Part shown: positions 24,081-33,655 of the stretch, piece by piece
Layout: every line of letters starts with the position of its first letter
Position numbering within the stretch: the first letter of the stretch is position 1
Notes under the pieces: generated by a model
Seen by the model: the letters and a program-made list of their open reading frames with translations, nothing else
Told to the model about the DNA's origin: nothing
The model's database searches: none
Program-made: the position numbers and the translations under genes
DNA from: Methylotenera_A sp044228245
GTDB lineage: Bacteria; Pseudomonadota; Gammaproteobacteria; Burkholderiales; Methylophilaceae
Reading direction: 5' to 3'
NCBI GenBank assembly: GCA_044228245.1
Contig: JBGAVG010000009.1
Span: 1 to 64,000 of the forward strand
DNA length: 64,000 bases

Positions 24081-24947
24081 CTATTCAATATTCTGAATCT
24101 GTTCACGCATCTGCTCAATCAGCACTTTGAGTTCCATCGAAATCTGGCTGGTTTCGATCGCTGCCGATTTCGAGCCCAGCGTATTCGCCTCACGGTTCAT
24201 TTCCTGCATTAAAAAATCCAGCCGCTTGCCCACAGCACCCGCCGCATTCAGAATGCGCTTCACTTCCTCGATGTGCGAAGTCAGGCGCGAAAGCTCTTCA
24301 TCCACATCAATGCGCTGCGCAAACAGCACCATTTCCTGGCGAATGCGCTCGTCATCGTTGCTGTTAGTGGCTTCATTCAGTTTGGCGGTGAGTTTTTCCT
24401 GATATTGTCTGATTAGCGCCGGCATCATCGGCTTCACTTTTGCGACATGCTGTTCTATCTGTTGCAAACGCTCCAAAATCACAGCCTTAAGTTTTGCACC
24501 TTCGCGCGCTTTGGCTTCGACCAAATCCTGCAGCACGGCATTCAAGGTGGCTTTCAAATCATTTTCGAGCGCATCCATATCTAATGCTCCCGCCGCCATC
24601 ACACCTGGCATTTGCAGTACTTCTAGCATGTTAACTGGTTGTGTATGCGGAAAATATTGCGCGGCAGTTTTTGCTCTTTCGGCAATTTGCTGCAAAACGG
24701 CATGATTCAGCTGCGGCAGGTTCCCGTTGGCAAGATTGCGCACCAGACTGAGGCGGCAATCCACCTTGCCGCGCCCCAGTTTAGCCTGAATAAGCTCGCG
24801 CACCACGGCTTCAAACATACGCAAATTGTCATCCAGTTTTAGCTGCAGTTCGAGATAGCGATGATTCACGGAACGCAGTTCAACCATCAAAATACCGTTT
24901 ACAGTGTTGCATTCTTGCGACGCAAAGCCTGTCATACTTAATATCAT
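24081..24947 (-). CDS. yicC: YicC family endoribonuclease
   Basis: A 288-residue protein of the YicC/DUF1732 family, reported to act as an endoribonuclease. I start at the ATG at 24947, which gives the family N-terminus MILSMTGFAS; the frame opens further up at 24986. Conserved blocks are VELRSVNHRYLELQLKL, GRGKVDCRL and, at the C-terminus, RLDFLMQEMNREANTLGSKS. It is divergent from the kinase gene across about 100 bp. Confidence 0.92.
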   Translation of the reverse strand: MILSMTGFASQECNTVNGILMVELRSVNHRYLELQLKLDDNLRMFEAVVRELIQAKLGRGKVDCRLSLVRNLANGNLPQLNHAVLQQIAERAKTAAQYFPHTQPVNMLEVLQMPGVMAAGALDMDALENDLKATLNAVLQDLVEAKAREGAKLKAVILERLQQIEQHVAKVKPMMPALIRQYQEKLTAKLNEATNSNDDERIRQEMVLFAQRIDVDEELSRLTSHIEEVKRILNAAGAVGKRLDFLMQEMNREANTLGSKSAAIETSQISMELKVLIEQMREQIQNIE

Positions 24948-25053
24948 AGCTTGCTTTCTTAAAGTAATTGATGATAATTGTATCAAATACCCATGATTTT
25001 ATGAGAGAATATTCCCAACTAGTTACCTTAATGACTATTATTTGAACCAATAG

Positions 25054-25995
25054 ATGGCTACCAGTAAAAATCAACCTTTGCCTATCGGCTATATACTGCA
25101 AGACTACATCATTACCAAAGTCTTGAGTACCGGCGGTTTTAGTTTTGTGTATCTTGCTCAGGACTTGAACAAGAACATTGTCGCCATCAAAGAATACATG
25201 CCTACGGGCCTGGCCTTGCGCGAAGAAGGCGCTACTGTGCTGCTGGGCACAGAAGATGATGCAGCTACTTTCAAGCATGGCCTGAAATGCTTTTTTGAGG
25301 AAGGTTTGGCGCTTGCCAAAATTGATCACAAAAACATCGTGCGCGTGATTAATTTCTTTAGAGAAAACAATACCGTTTACATGGTGATGCAGTATGAGCG
25401 CGGCAAATCGCTGCAGGACTACATCCTCTCGCAACCTGAGCCCGTCAACGAAAAATTTGTGCGGCGCGTATTTGGCGAGCTGCTCAACGGCCTGCGCGAA
25501 GTCCACACGCAAAAACTGCTGCATCTGGATATCAAACCAGCCAATATCTATATCCGCCTGGATGGTTCACCGGTATTACTGGATTTTGGTTCTGCCAGGC
25601 AAACACTGACCCAGGTGCAATCCAAGCTTTCGCCCAGCTATACGCCCGGCTTTGCGCCACCCGAGCAATATTTTGAACGCAAGCAGCTGGGACCCTGGAG
25701 TGACATTTACAGCGTGGGCGCAAGCATGTATTCCTGCCTGGCGAGGTCTGCCCCCATAGCTGCGAATCTGCGCGTAAAAGAAGATTCATTGATACCTGCT
25801 GTCAAAATGGGCAAGGGGCTTTATACGGAAGAGTTGCTGCAGATCATTGATAATTGCTTGAAACTCGATTATCTGGAAAGACCGCAGAGTGTGTTTTCCT
25901 TGCAGAAAACCTTGCTTGAAAACGTGCCTCCGCTAGTAACCAAAAAACCGAGTCTGGTACACAAAATCAAACACGTACTGAATAAACCGCTGTAA
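25054..25995 (+). CDS. Serine/threonine protein kinase
   Basis: A 313-residue Hanks-type kinase. The glycine loop is LSTGGFSFVYLAQD, the ATP lysine K46 is in VAIKEYMP, the catalytic loop HLDIKPANIYI has D159 and N164, and the metal-binding DFG is at 177-179 in LLDFGSARQ. The APE-like segment is GFAPPEQY. All catalytic residues are present. There is no membrane helix or sensor domain, so the kinase is cytoplasmic, with only a short basic tail after the fold. The phosphatase gene starts 15 bp downstream, making a kinase-phosphatase pair. Confidence 0.93.
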   Translation: MATSKNQPLPIGYILQDYIITKVLSTGGFSFVYLAQDLNKNIVAIKEYMPTGLALREEGATVLLGTEDDAATFKHGLKCFFEEGLALAKIDHKNIVRVINFFRENNTVYMVMQYERGKSLQDYILSQPEPVNEKFVRRVFGELLNGLREVHTQKLLHLDIKPANIYIRLDGSPVLLDFGSARQTLTQVQSKLSPSYTPGFAPPEQYFERKQLGPWSDIYSVGASMYSCLARSAPIAANLRVKEDSLIPAVKMGKGLYTEELLQIIDNCLKLDYLERPQSVFSLQKTLLENVPPLVTKKPSLVHKIKHVLNKPL

Positions 25996-26010
25996 GCATA
26001 GATTTACCAA

Positions 26011-26940
26011 ATGAAATTCACTATTTATCAAAATAGCCGCCAGGGCCCTAGACAGTACAACCAGGACAGGCTGGCCTATTCTTACAGCAAGGACGCCCTG
26101 CTGCTGGTGCTGGCCGATGGCATGGGCGGCCACCGCAATGGCGAAATTGCCGCACATCTGGCGGTTAAAACGCTTACCGAGGCATTCGAGCGCCTGGCCG
26201 TGCCGACACTTAGCAGCCCGGCCAAATTTCTAATCGATCATATTCAGCAGGTACATGACATGATCGAGAACGTCACGCAGACCGAAGAGCTTATCGAATC
26301 ACCGCGTACCACCATCGTGGCCGCCATTATCCAGCGCGGTTATTTGTACTGTGCGCATGTGGGCGATTCGCGCCTGTATCATTTTCGTAATGGGCATTTG
26401 CTGTTTCGCACCGAAGACCATTCCGTGGTGCAATCGCTCTATAAAAAGGGCATGATCAGCAAAGAGGAAATGGCAACACACCCTTACAAAAACAAAATCT
26501 ATAATTGCGTTGGCGGCGAAACCCCGCCGCAGATTGATTTGTCCGACAGGCACGAACTGCTTGAAGGCGATACCGTATTGCTGTGCACGGATGGTGTATG
26601 GGGCGTGCTTGATGACCAGCGGATCAAGGAAATCATGCAGCAAAACAAGACAATTATTGATGTCACCACTGAATTAATGGACAGCGCCGAATTTGCCAGC
26701 GATGAAAAAGGCGACAACATGAGCGCCATTGGTTTGCAATGGGGCGATCGGTTAATGAGCCAGTCTGCGGTTTCTACGCAACTGATGCCGCTGGGTGAAA
26801 CGACCACCATCATCAATCCGGTCACGCACCAGAATTTTGAAGAAACCGACCCGCTCGAGTTGTCTGATGACGATATTGAAAAAACCATCGCAGCTATCCA
26901 GAACGCTTTGAACAAAACGCAGCAGAAACCTAAGATTTAA
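26011..26940 (+). CDS. PP2C-type protein phosphatase
   Basis: A metal-dependent Ser/Thr phosphatase of 309 residues, predicted to reverse the action of the kinase next to it. Metal and phosphate ligand motifs: RQYNQDRLAY, LVLADGMGGHRNGEIA, HVGDSRLYHFRNG, LLCTDGVWG and KGDNMSAIGL. After the PP2C fold (about residue 245) there is an acidic tail (EETDPLELSDDDIEKT) that may be a docking or target segment (inference). Confidence 0.93.
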   Translation: MKFTIYQNSRQGPRQYNQDRLAYSYSKDALLLVLADGMGGHRNGEIAAHLAVKTLTEAFERLAVPTLSSPAKFLIDHIQQVHDMIENVTQTEELIESPRTTIVAAIIQRGYLYCAHVGDSRLYHFRNGHLLFRTEDHSVVQSLYKKGMISKEEMATHPYKNKIYNCVGGETPPQIDLSDRHELLEGDTVLLCTDGVWGVLDDQRIKEIMQQNKTIIDVTTELMDSAEFASDEKGDNMSAIGLQWGDRLMSQSAVSTQLMPLGETTTIINPVTHQNFEETDPLELSDDDIEKTIAAIQNALNKTQQKPKI

Positions 26941-27039
26941 TACCACTCTCTTAAAAAATCCATGTTATAAAACCAATCACATGGCGCATCGCTTATAATT
27001 GCCTTTTTCCATGAAACAATTATTAAGCAAATCAATATC

Positions 27040-27768
27040 ATGCAAGCTCATCATCGTCCTAGCCAGCGCGCCAGTCATCAGCTGCGCAACATTGAAATCA
27101 TCCGCCATTACACCAAGCATGCCGAAGGCTCGGTACTGATCAAATTTGGTGATACGCATGTACTGTGCACAGCCAGCGTAGAAGAAAAAGTGCCCGGCTT
27201 TCTCAAGGGCAAAAACCAGGGCTGGGTGACGGCTGAATACGGCATGCTGCCACGCTCCACCGGCAGCCGCATGGACAGGGAGGCCGCCAAAGGCAAGCAA
27301 TCTGGCCGCACACAGGAAATCCAGCGCCTGATCGGCCGCAGTTTGCGCGCCATCATCGATCTGGAAAAACTGGGCGAGCGCAGTATCCACCTGGATTGCG
27401 ACGTGATTCAGGCCGATGGCGGTACACGTACTGCGAGTATTACCGGCGCTTATGTGGCATTGCATGATGCCGTTTCTACACTGTTAAAAAGTGAAAAAAT
27501 TACCGAGAACCCGCTCAAGCAGGCCGTGGCGGCGATTTCGGTGGGCGTGTACAAAGGCGTGCCCGTGCTGGATTTAGACTATATCGAAGACTCCGACTGC
27601 GACACCGATATGAACGTCGTCATGACTTCAGGCGGCGGCTTTGTGGAGATTCAAGGCACCGCAGAAGGCGAACCGTTTGATAAAACCGCGATGAATGCCA
27701 TGCTGGATCTGGCGCAGGCCGGTATTACCGAATTGCTCGGCAAGCAAAAAACAGCACTGGGTTTATAA
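27040..27768 (+). CDS. rph: Ribonuclease PH
   Basis: A phosphorolytic 3' exonuclease that trims tRNA precursors and rRNA. The protein has 242 residues, full length. It begins with RPSQRASHQLRNIEI and has the phosphate-binding GRTQEIQRLIGRSLRA and the active-site block LDCDVIQADGGTRTASITGA. It is followed without any gap by rdgB. A TATAAT at 26994-26999 may be the -10 of its promoter. Confidence 0.97.
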   Translation: MQAHHRPSQRASHQLRNIEIIRHYTKHAEGSVLIKFGDTHVLCTASVEEKVPGFLKGKNQGWVTAEYGMLPRSTGSRMDREAAKGKQSGRTQEIQRLIGRSLRAIIDLEKLGERSIHLDCDVIQADGGTRTASITGAYVALHDAVSTLLKSEKITENPLKQAVAAISVGVYKGVPVLDLDYIEDSDCDTDMNVVMTSGGGFVEIQGTAEGEPFDKTAMNAMLDLAQAGITELLGKQKTALGL

Positions 27769-28365
27769 GTGCTAAAAAAAATCGTTATCGCCAGCGGCAA
27801 TGCCGGCAAACTGCGCGAGATCCAACAGTTGTTATCGCCGCTAAATATAGAGGTTGTACCGCAGTCGGCATTCAATATTGCCGAAGCGGAAGAACCGCAC
27901 TGCACTTTTATTGAGAACGCGCTCGCCAAAGCGCGACATGCCAGCCTGCATTCCGGCTTGCCTGCGCTTGCCGATGATTCCGGCATTTGCGTCGATGCCC
28001 TGCAAGGCAAGCCAGGCGTGCACTCTGCACGCTATGGTGGTGAACCAAAAAGTGATGAGCAGAATAATCAAATGCTATTGAACGCACTTGCTAACGAAAG
28101 CAACCGCGCCGCTTATTACTACTGCGCGATTGTGCTGGTGCGCCATCATGACGACCCGCAGCCCTTGATTGCGGAAGGTATCTGGCGCGGTGAAATATTA
28201 ACCATACCGCGCGGCACCGGCGGCTTTGGCTATGATCCATTGTTTCTGGATGTTGCTTCAGGTAAAACAGGTGCCGAATTAACGCCCGAAGCAAAAAACA
28301 AAATCAGCCATCGCGGCCAGGCATTGCAGCAATTGATCAAGAAATTACAGGATTTATCCACATGA
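27769..28365 (+). CDS. rdgB: XTP/dITP pyrophosphatase
   Basis: The enzyme removes non-canonical purine triphosphates (ITP, dITP, XTP) from the nucleotide pool. The protein has 198 residues from a GTG start that directly follows the rph stop codon. Motifs: IASGNAGKLREIQQLL (substrate loop), LADDSGICVDAL (metal binding) and GTGGFGYDPLF. It overlaps the next gene by 4 bp (ATGA). Confidence 0.97.
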   Translation: MLKKIVIASGNAGKLREIQQLLSPLNIEVVPQSAFNIAEAEEPHCTFIENALAKARHASLHSGLPALADDSGICVDALQGKPGVHSARYGGEPKSDEQNNQMLLNALANESNRAAYYYCAIVLVRHHDDPQPLIAEGIWRGEILTIPRGTGGFGYDPLFLDVASGKTGAELTPEAKNKISHRGQALQQLIKKLQDLST

Positions 28366-28616
28366 AATCACCCCTGACATCTCTGCCGATATGGGTGCGC
28401 GACAACGGAAGCATTGTCTCCTGCACCGAAAAAATCAAAGTCATGCGCGAAAATTTTGAAGAGATCAAACAAATCGCCCAGGACGCGCTGGAGGATGGCT
28501 TACTGATGGAAGTATCTGAAACACAAATGCGCGAGGCCTTGCATCATCTGGTCGATCAGCTTGTGAATCCTTATCTAAAACAAAAAGCAGCGATTGAAAA
28601 AAGTTATCCCCATTAA
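28362..28616 (+). CDS. Small conserved-looking protein, unknown function
   Basis: An 84-residue protein translationally coupled to rdgB (overlap ATGA) and overlapping the hemW frame by 23 bp. It begins PLTSLPIWVRDNGSIVSCTE, followed by two amphipathic helices rich in Glu and Leu (FEEIKQIAQDALEDGLLMEV). There is no signal peptide or membrane segment. I do not recognise the family. Its position between two coupled genes makes it a real gene rather than a chance frame. Confidence 0.75.
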   Translation: MKSPLTSLPIWVRDNGSIVSCTEKIKVMRENFEEIKQIAQDALEDGLLMEVSETQMREALHHLVDQLVNPYLKQKAAIEKSYPH

Positions 28617-29835
28617 TCCGGAAGCAAGCTTCAATGCGCGTGCAAGGCCTATCAATACACGCTCGCCGATTCTAGGCGAAGCTACGCTATCCGGCCTCAC
28701 CACTCCGCCGTCGCTATCGCTTTATATCCACATTCCGTGGTGCGTAAAAAAATGCCCGTATTGCGATTTTAATTCGCACGAGTCACGCAGTGATATCCCT
28801 GAAAAACGTTATGTACAAGCGCTTATTAAGGATTTAGAGCAATCCGTGCCGCGTGTTTACGGGCGCAAAATCAAAAGCGTGTTCTTTGGCGGCGGCACAC
28901 CAAGCCTGTTCTCGCCCGAAGCCATTGATGAAATCCTAAGCGCGGTACGCATGCTTATACCGCTGGAATATGACGCTGAAATCACGCTGGAGGCCAACCC
29001 GGGTACAGTGGACACGACGCATTTTGCGGGCTATAAACTGGCGGGTGTAAACCGCGTATCCCTCGGCATACAAAGTTTCAATGCAGATTATCTCAAAGCA
29101 CTGGGCCGCATTCATGATGACAGGCAGGCCATACAAGCGGCTGAATTGGCGCTTGATACCTTTGAGCGTATCAACCTGGATGTGATGTATGGGCTACCCA
29201 AACAAACGCTTACGCATGCTTTGCAGGACGCGCAGCAGGCGGCCGCGCTTCAACCGGACCATTTGTCTTTTTACCACTTAACTTTGGAGCCGAATACGCC
29301 GTTCTACCGCACGCCGCCGAGTTTGCCGGATGATGACGCCAGTGCGGAAATGCAGGAAAAAATAGAAGCTTTACTGGCAGAAAATGGTTATGAACATTAT
29401 GAAACCTCTGCTTTTTGCAAGCCCAAATCGCAGGCACGGCATAACCTGAACTATTGGCAATTCGGCGATTATTTAGGCATCGGTGCGGGCGCACATTCCA
29501 AATTGAGTTTTCACGATAAAATCACCCGCGAAACACGCCATAAACACCCCAAAAGCTTTATGGAAAACGCCGAAAGCGGCCATGCCGTGGATAATGTTTG
29601 GACAGTTGAAAAAGCCGATCTGGGCTTTGAGTTTATGATGAACGCGCTGCGGTTAACAAAAGGGTTTGAAGCAAGGCTGTTTACAGAACGTACCGGCATG
29701 CCCTGGGAGGCAATATCCATGCGCCTTGCAGAGGCGTCAAATAAAGGTTTTATTACACAGCAACATCAATTCATTCAACCGACCCTGCTCGGCCGGCGTT
29801 ACCTGAACGAGCTGCTGCAGATCTTCTTGGATTAA
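28594..29835 (+). CDS. hemW: Heme chaperone HemW (radical SAM, HemN-like)
   Basis: A radical-SAM protein that binds heme and delivers it to respiratory enzymes. The three cluster cysteines C50, C54 and C57 lie in IPWCVKKCPYCDFN, with the HemW-type CX3CX2C spacing; the extra Cys of true HemN is absent. Other motifs are FFGGGTPSLF and INLDVMYGLPKQT. No ATG lies upstream of the SAM domain in this frame. I use the TTG at 28594, inside the 3' end of the previous gene, giving 413 residues with an N-terminal extension of about 40. Confidence 0.9.
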   Translation: MKKVIPINPEASFNARARPINTRSPILGEATLSGLTTPPSLSLYIHIPWCVKKCPYCDFNSHESRSDIPEKRYVQALIKDLEQSVPRVYGRKIKSVFFGGGTPSLFSPEAIDEILSAVRMLIPLEYDAEITLEANPGTVDTTHFAGYKLAGVNRVSLGIQSFNADYLKALGRIHDDRQAIQAAELALDTFERINLDVMYGLPKQTLTHALQDAQQAAALQPDHLSFYHLTLEPNTPFYRTPPSLPDDDASAEMQEKIEALLAENGYEHYETSAFCKPKSQARHNLNYWQFGDYLGIGAGAHSKLSFHDKITRETRHKHPKSFMENAESGHAVDNVWTVEKADLGFEFMMNALRLTKGFEARLFTERTGMPWEAISMRLAEASNKGFITQQHQFIQPTLLGRRYLNELLQIFLD

Positions 29836-31151
29836 CTTATTTCTTTACGTGTATCCAGCAGCGCAATCAGCAATAAAATTTCGTTTAATACCGCTTTACC
29901 GAAACCTGTGCGCTCACCGCCGCGGTTATCAGTAATCAGGCTGCGTAAATACACCGCCGCAGCGTCATCAGGCCACGTGCTATACAGTTTTTCCATGATA
30001 TGCGGAAACTCTTCCAGGCTTTGTGCCACCACCATGGCGATTTCTGTATCCTGCCAAGCTGGCGCGATGACGTTAAAAGTCTCATGCATACCAATGGCAT
30101 AATGTTCAAAATCCTGCTGCAGATTAAGTTTTCTAAAAATTTCCAATAAATACAGCCAGTGATGAATCGAACCTTTCGGCTGTGATTCAATCGTCAATTT
30201 AAGGTGCGCGATCGCATCGCTGGTGCGATTGATGCCCATCAGCAGTCTGGCTTCCTCCAGCGTAGCTGCCAGCCTGGATTCTGCCTCCTTGGCCGCCTTC
30301 GCCAGTGGGGCGGCTTGTGTAGTTTCATACCCGGCCTTTACCCGTGAATTCTGCCAATGCCCGCCCATATCGGCTACGGTCGTCTGCATTCTGGTGGCCG
30401 CAAAGCTCATTTTTGCAGCCATATACTGCCGGTATTTTTTTAACAAATATGCGCTTAAACCCGCCAGCAAGACCAAGGCCAGCATCATTTTTATCAAGTC
30501 ACCGCTTAAACTGCCAAATAGCGGATTTGTGGCTGGTTTTTCTGCTGCTGCCGCTTGCGGCTTGTCAATTGCCGGATGATCTAAATTCTTAAATACTTTT
30601 GGGGCTGGCTGGCTTAGCGTTTTGTCCAGCGCCAGCTTTAGTTCGTTTAACTTGGTTTGCAAAAAAATAAGCTTTTCATTCAATCTGGCCAGCTCTTCTT
30701 TCAAAAATGCATTTTTGCTGAGCAAAATTTCATAATCCTGCATCAGTTTTGCAGGTATTTGCTCGATTCCATAACTCATTTTCAGCTTTTGGCTATCGGA
30801 TTTTTTTCGCCCGGATTTAATAGGATGCGTTCTGACAGAGAGTGATTTTAAGGTAGGAATAATCAGCGACACCGGCGTTTCAAAACGTTCAACTGGGTCG
30901 AGATTGGGTCGAATAGCAGCACTTAAACGCAAGGTTTTATGCACAAACCTTTGCTGCATCGCCTTGTTTTTAGGGTAAAACAAGCGAGCGACATCATTCA
31001 GGCTTTCGCCCGGCAACAGAGGCCAAGTCATGCTGTTTGCACCATTCTCTTGCGATTGATTATCCACAACAACCGCATCATTCACCGCGGCAACAACATT
31101 GCTACCCACTAGCAGCATAAGCAAAAAAACTAAAATTGAATTTAGCTTCAA
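29832..31151 (-). CDS. FimV-like protein, second copy
   Basis: A 439-residue protein with a signal sequence (MKLNSILVFLLMLLVGSNVV). A LysM/tail-like periplasmic segment (WPLLPGESLNDVARLFYP), a coiled coil (ILLSKNAFLKEELARLNEKL), one membrane helix (LIKMMLALVLLAGLSAYLLK) and a cytoplasmic helical part follow. The cytoplasmic repeat (RTSDAIAHLKLTIESQPKGS, then HHWLYLLEIFRKLNL) matches in style the FimV-like protein at 9981-11831, but the FimV N-terminal beta domain is not evident. It overlaps the 3' end of hemW by 4 bp, convergently, and lies 12 bp downstream of argH. Confidence 0.7.
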   Translation of the reverse strand: MKLNSILVFLLMLLVGSNVVAAVNDAVVVDNQSQENGANSMTWPLLPGESLNDVARLFYPKNKAMQQRFVHKTLRLSAAIRPNLDPVERFETPVSLIIPTLKSLSVRTHPIKSGRKKSDSQKLKMSYGIEQIPAKLMQDYEILLSKNAFLKEELARLNEKLIFLQTKLNELKLALDKTLSQPAPKVFKNLDHPAIDKPQAAAAEKPATNPLFGSLSGDLIKMMLALVLLAGLSAYLLKKYRQYMAAKMSFAATRMQTTVADMGGHWQNSRVKAGYETTQAAPLAKAAKEAESRLAATLEEARLLMGINRTSDAIAHLKLTIESQPKGSIHHWLYLLEIFRKLNLQQDFEHYAIGMHETFNVIAPAWQDTEIAMVVAQSLEEFPHIMEKLYSTWPDDAAAVYLRSLITDNRGGERTGFGKAVLNEILLLIALLDTRKEIS

Positions 31152-31163
31152 GTGAGTAACATG

Positions 31164-32561
31164 CTAACTGATTGATTGACGGGCACGCTGCAGCGCTTGT
31201 TTAACTTGGGCGGGCGCGGTGCCGCCAATATGGTCGCGGCTGGCGACTGAGCCTTCCAGCGTCAATACGCTAAATACATCACTCGCGATGCTGCTGCTGA
31301 ATAGCTGCAACTCATTTAATGGCAAATCAGCCAGATCGCAGCCTTTGTTTACCGCATGTTTCACGGCCAGCGCAACCGTTTCGTGTGCATCCCGAAACGG
31401 CATACCTTTTTTCACCAGGTAATCGGCCAAATCGGTCGCTGTGGCAAAGCCTTCCAGCGCTGCCTGGCGCATATTCGCTTTATTCACACTAATGCCGCGC
31501 AGCATGTCTGCATAAATCTCCAGCGTAATGAGAACCGTATCCGCAGTATCAAATAAAGGCTCTTTGTCTTCCTGGTTATCTTTGTTATAAGCCAGCGGCT
31601 GGCCTTTCATCAAAGTGAGCAAGCTCACCAAATGGCCATTCACTCGGCCTGTTTTGCCACGCACCAGTTCGGGCACGTCCGGGTTTTTCTTTTGCGGCAT
31701 AATCGATGAACCGGTGCAAAAGCGGTCCGCAATATCAATGAACGCAAAACGCGGACTTGACCATAAAATCAGCTCTTCCGAAAAGCGCGATAAATGCGTC
31801 ATCAACAAGGCGCTGGATGCAGTAAATTCAATCGCAAAATCGCGGTCCGAAACCGCATCCAGCGAATTCTCACACACACCGTCAAAACCCAGCGTTTTTG
31901 CCACCAGTTCACGGTTAATCGGGTAACTTGTACCTGCCAAGGCGGCGGCGCCCAGCGGTAATCTATTAATACGCTTGCGGCAATCGGCAAACCGTTCGGC
32001 ATCGCGTTTCAGCATCTCGAAATACGCCATGAGATGATGCCCGAATGTCACAGGTTGCGCTACCTGCAAATGCGTAAAGCCGGGCATGATAGTATCCACA
32101 TGCTGTTCGGCCAGCTCCAGAATAGAGCTTTGCAGCTTTTTAATGCCTGTCAAAACAGCATCGCTGGTCGCACGCAGCCACAGACGCACATCGGTCGCCA
32201 CCTGATCGTTACGGCTTCTACCGGTATGTAAGCGCTTACCTGCATCGCCGATTTTATCGGTCAGGCGTTTTTCGATATTGAGATGCACATCTTCCAGATC
32301 CAGCAGCCATTCAAATTTATCTGCCTGAATTTCAGCCAGAATCTCGTTCAAACCCGTTTCAATGGCGCTTACATCCGCTTGCGAAATAATGCCTTGTGCA
32401 CCCAGCATCTGCGCGTGCGCGAGCGAACCCTGAATATCGAATTCGGCCAGGCGCTTATCAAAATTAACAGAAGCGGTATATTTTTTGACCAATTCAGCCA
32501 CTGGCTCGTTAAAACGGCCTGACCAACTTTCTGATTTTTTATTTAAAGAGTTTTCTGACAC
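31164..32561 (-). CDS. argH: Argininosuccinate lyase
   Basis: Last step of arginine synthesis: argininosuccinate to arginine and fumarate. The protein has 465 residues, full length. The fumarase-superfamily signature GSSIMPQKKNPDVPELVRGK is intact, as are the motifs LHTGRSRNDQVATDVRLWLR and PGFTHLQVAQPVTFGHH. It is divergent from algZ across 101 bp, as in Pseudomonas where argH lies beside the fimS/algZ-algR pair. Confidence 0.97.
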   Translation of the reverse strand: MSENSLNKKSESWSGRFNEPVAELVKKYTASVNFDKRLAEFDIQGSLAHAQMLGAQGIISQADVSAIETGLNEILAEIQADKFEWLLDLEDVHLNIEKRLTDKIGDAGKRLHTGRSRNDQVATDVRLWLRATSDAVLTGIKKLQSSILELAEQHVDTIMPGFTHLQVAQPVTFGHHLMAYFEMLKRDAERFADCRKRINRLPLGAAALAGTSYPINRELVAKTLGFDGVCENSLDAVSDRDFAIEFTASSALLMTHLSRFSEELILWSSPRFAFIDIADRFCTGSSIMPQKKNPDVPELVRGKTGRVNGHLVSLLTLMKGQPLAYNKDNQEDKEPLFDTADTVLITLEIYADMLRGISVNKANMRQAALEGFATATDLADYLVKKGMPFRDAHETVALAVKHAVNKGCDLADLPLNELQLFSSSIASDVFSVLTLEGSVASRDHIGGTAPAQVKQALQRARQSIS

Positions 32562-32662
32562 ACTTAATCGCTTTATTCACTTGGTTTATATTTATTGGCT
32601 TTATTGTAAAAATTACTTTAATAATAATATACTTATCGCAACATTATAACTAAGTATTTGCT

Positions 32663-33652
32663 GTGCGCAAAAATAGTCGCTTACCTAATCTGCATAATCT
32701 TGGCATTCATCTGCGAATCTTGCTCATTGTGAACCTGCTGGCGGCGATGGCCGCCATTTTACTCAGCAAACAATTCAATGAGTTTTTGCCCTTATTGGCG
32801 GAGTTATCAGCACTGGTGCAACCTGTGCTGCTGCTCAGCATGCTGGGACTGTATGCGCTTTATCCCGTGTTAAGCAAGCTTAAGTACTGGCAAGGCGTTG
32901 TAGCGATCCTATTGCTGGAAATCGCTTTCACCAGCCTGGTTTTTATTTTTATCCATCGTTTCTTTGCGTTTGAATCCGTCCCCGAAACCTACCGTGCCTG
33001 CCTGCTTACAGCCATTGTCACCGCCATTGTGCTGTATTATTTTTACCTGCAGGAACGCGCCTATTCACCCGCCATTGCCGAGGCGCGTCTGCAGGCTTTG
33101 CAGGCGCGCATCCGCCCGCATTTTTTGTTTAACAGCATCAACGCCGTGCTGTCGCTTATCCGCAGCCAGCCCAAACGCGCTGAAACTGCGCTGGAAGATA
33201 TGGCGGATTTATTCCGCGTGCTGATGAGCGAAAATCGCGAACTGGTGCCGCTCGCGCAGGAAATCGGCCTGTGCCACCAATATCTGGATCTGGAGAAATT
33301 GCGTCTGGAAGGCCGTCTGAAAATCACCTGGCAGATCAATGACATGCCTTCTGACGCCATGATTCCGCCGCTTATTTTGCAGCCGCTGTTAGAAAACGCG
33401 GTGTATCACGGCATAGAACCGATGCCTGAAGGCGGCGAAATCATCGTCAAAATTTACACCAAACTTAAAGAACTGCACATCGTTATCAGCAATCCGTATG
33501 CATCACAAAATAATCACCACACGGGCAATAAGATGGCGCTGAAAAATATCAAGGAGCGCCTGAAACTGCATTTTGATCTGGAAAGCTCGCTAAAAACCGA
33601 AGCCAAAAACAACCGCTACGAAGTGCATATTCGCATACCGGAAAAAATTTGA
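32663..33652 (+). CDS. algZ: LytS/AlgZ-type sensor histidine kinase
   Basis: An inner-membrane kinase of the 5TM/His_kinase family (AlgZ/FimS), 329 residues from a GTG start. About four membrane helices occupy residues 15-130. The phospho-acceptor region is ARIRPHFLFNSINAVLSLI with H153, and the ATP-binding region has PPLILQPLLENAVYHGIEP (N-box) and a short G-box. It precedes the response regulator by 3 bp. In Pseudomonas the homologous pair controls type IV pili and virulence; the same target here is inference, supported by the two FimV-like genes. Confidence 0.88.
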   Translation: MRKNSRLPNLHNLGIHLRILLIVNLLAAMAAILLSKQFNEFLPLLAELSALVQPVLLLSMLGLYALYPVLSKLKYWQGVVAILLLEIAFTSLVFIFIHRFFAFESVPETYRACLLTAIVTAIVLYYFYLQERAYSPAIAEARLQALQARIRPHFLFNSINAVLSLIRSQPKRAETALEDMADLFRVLMSENRELVPLAQEIGLCHQYLDLEKLRLEGRLKITWQINDMPSDAMIPPLILQPLLENAVYHGIEPMPEGGEIIVKIYTKLKELHIVISNPYASQNNHHTGNKMALKNIKERLKLHFDLESSLKTEAKNNRYEVHIRIPEKI

Positions 33653-33655
33653 ATC

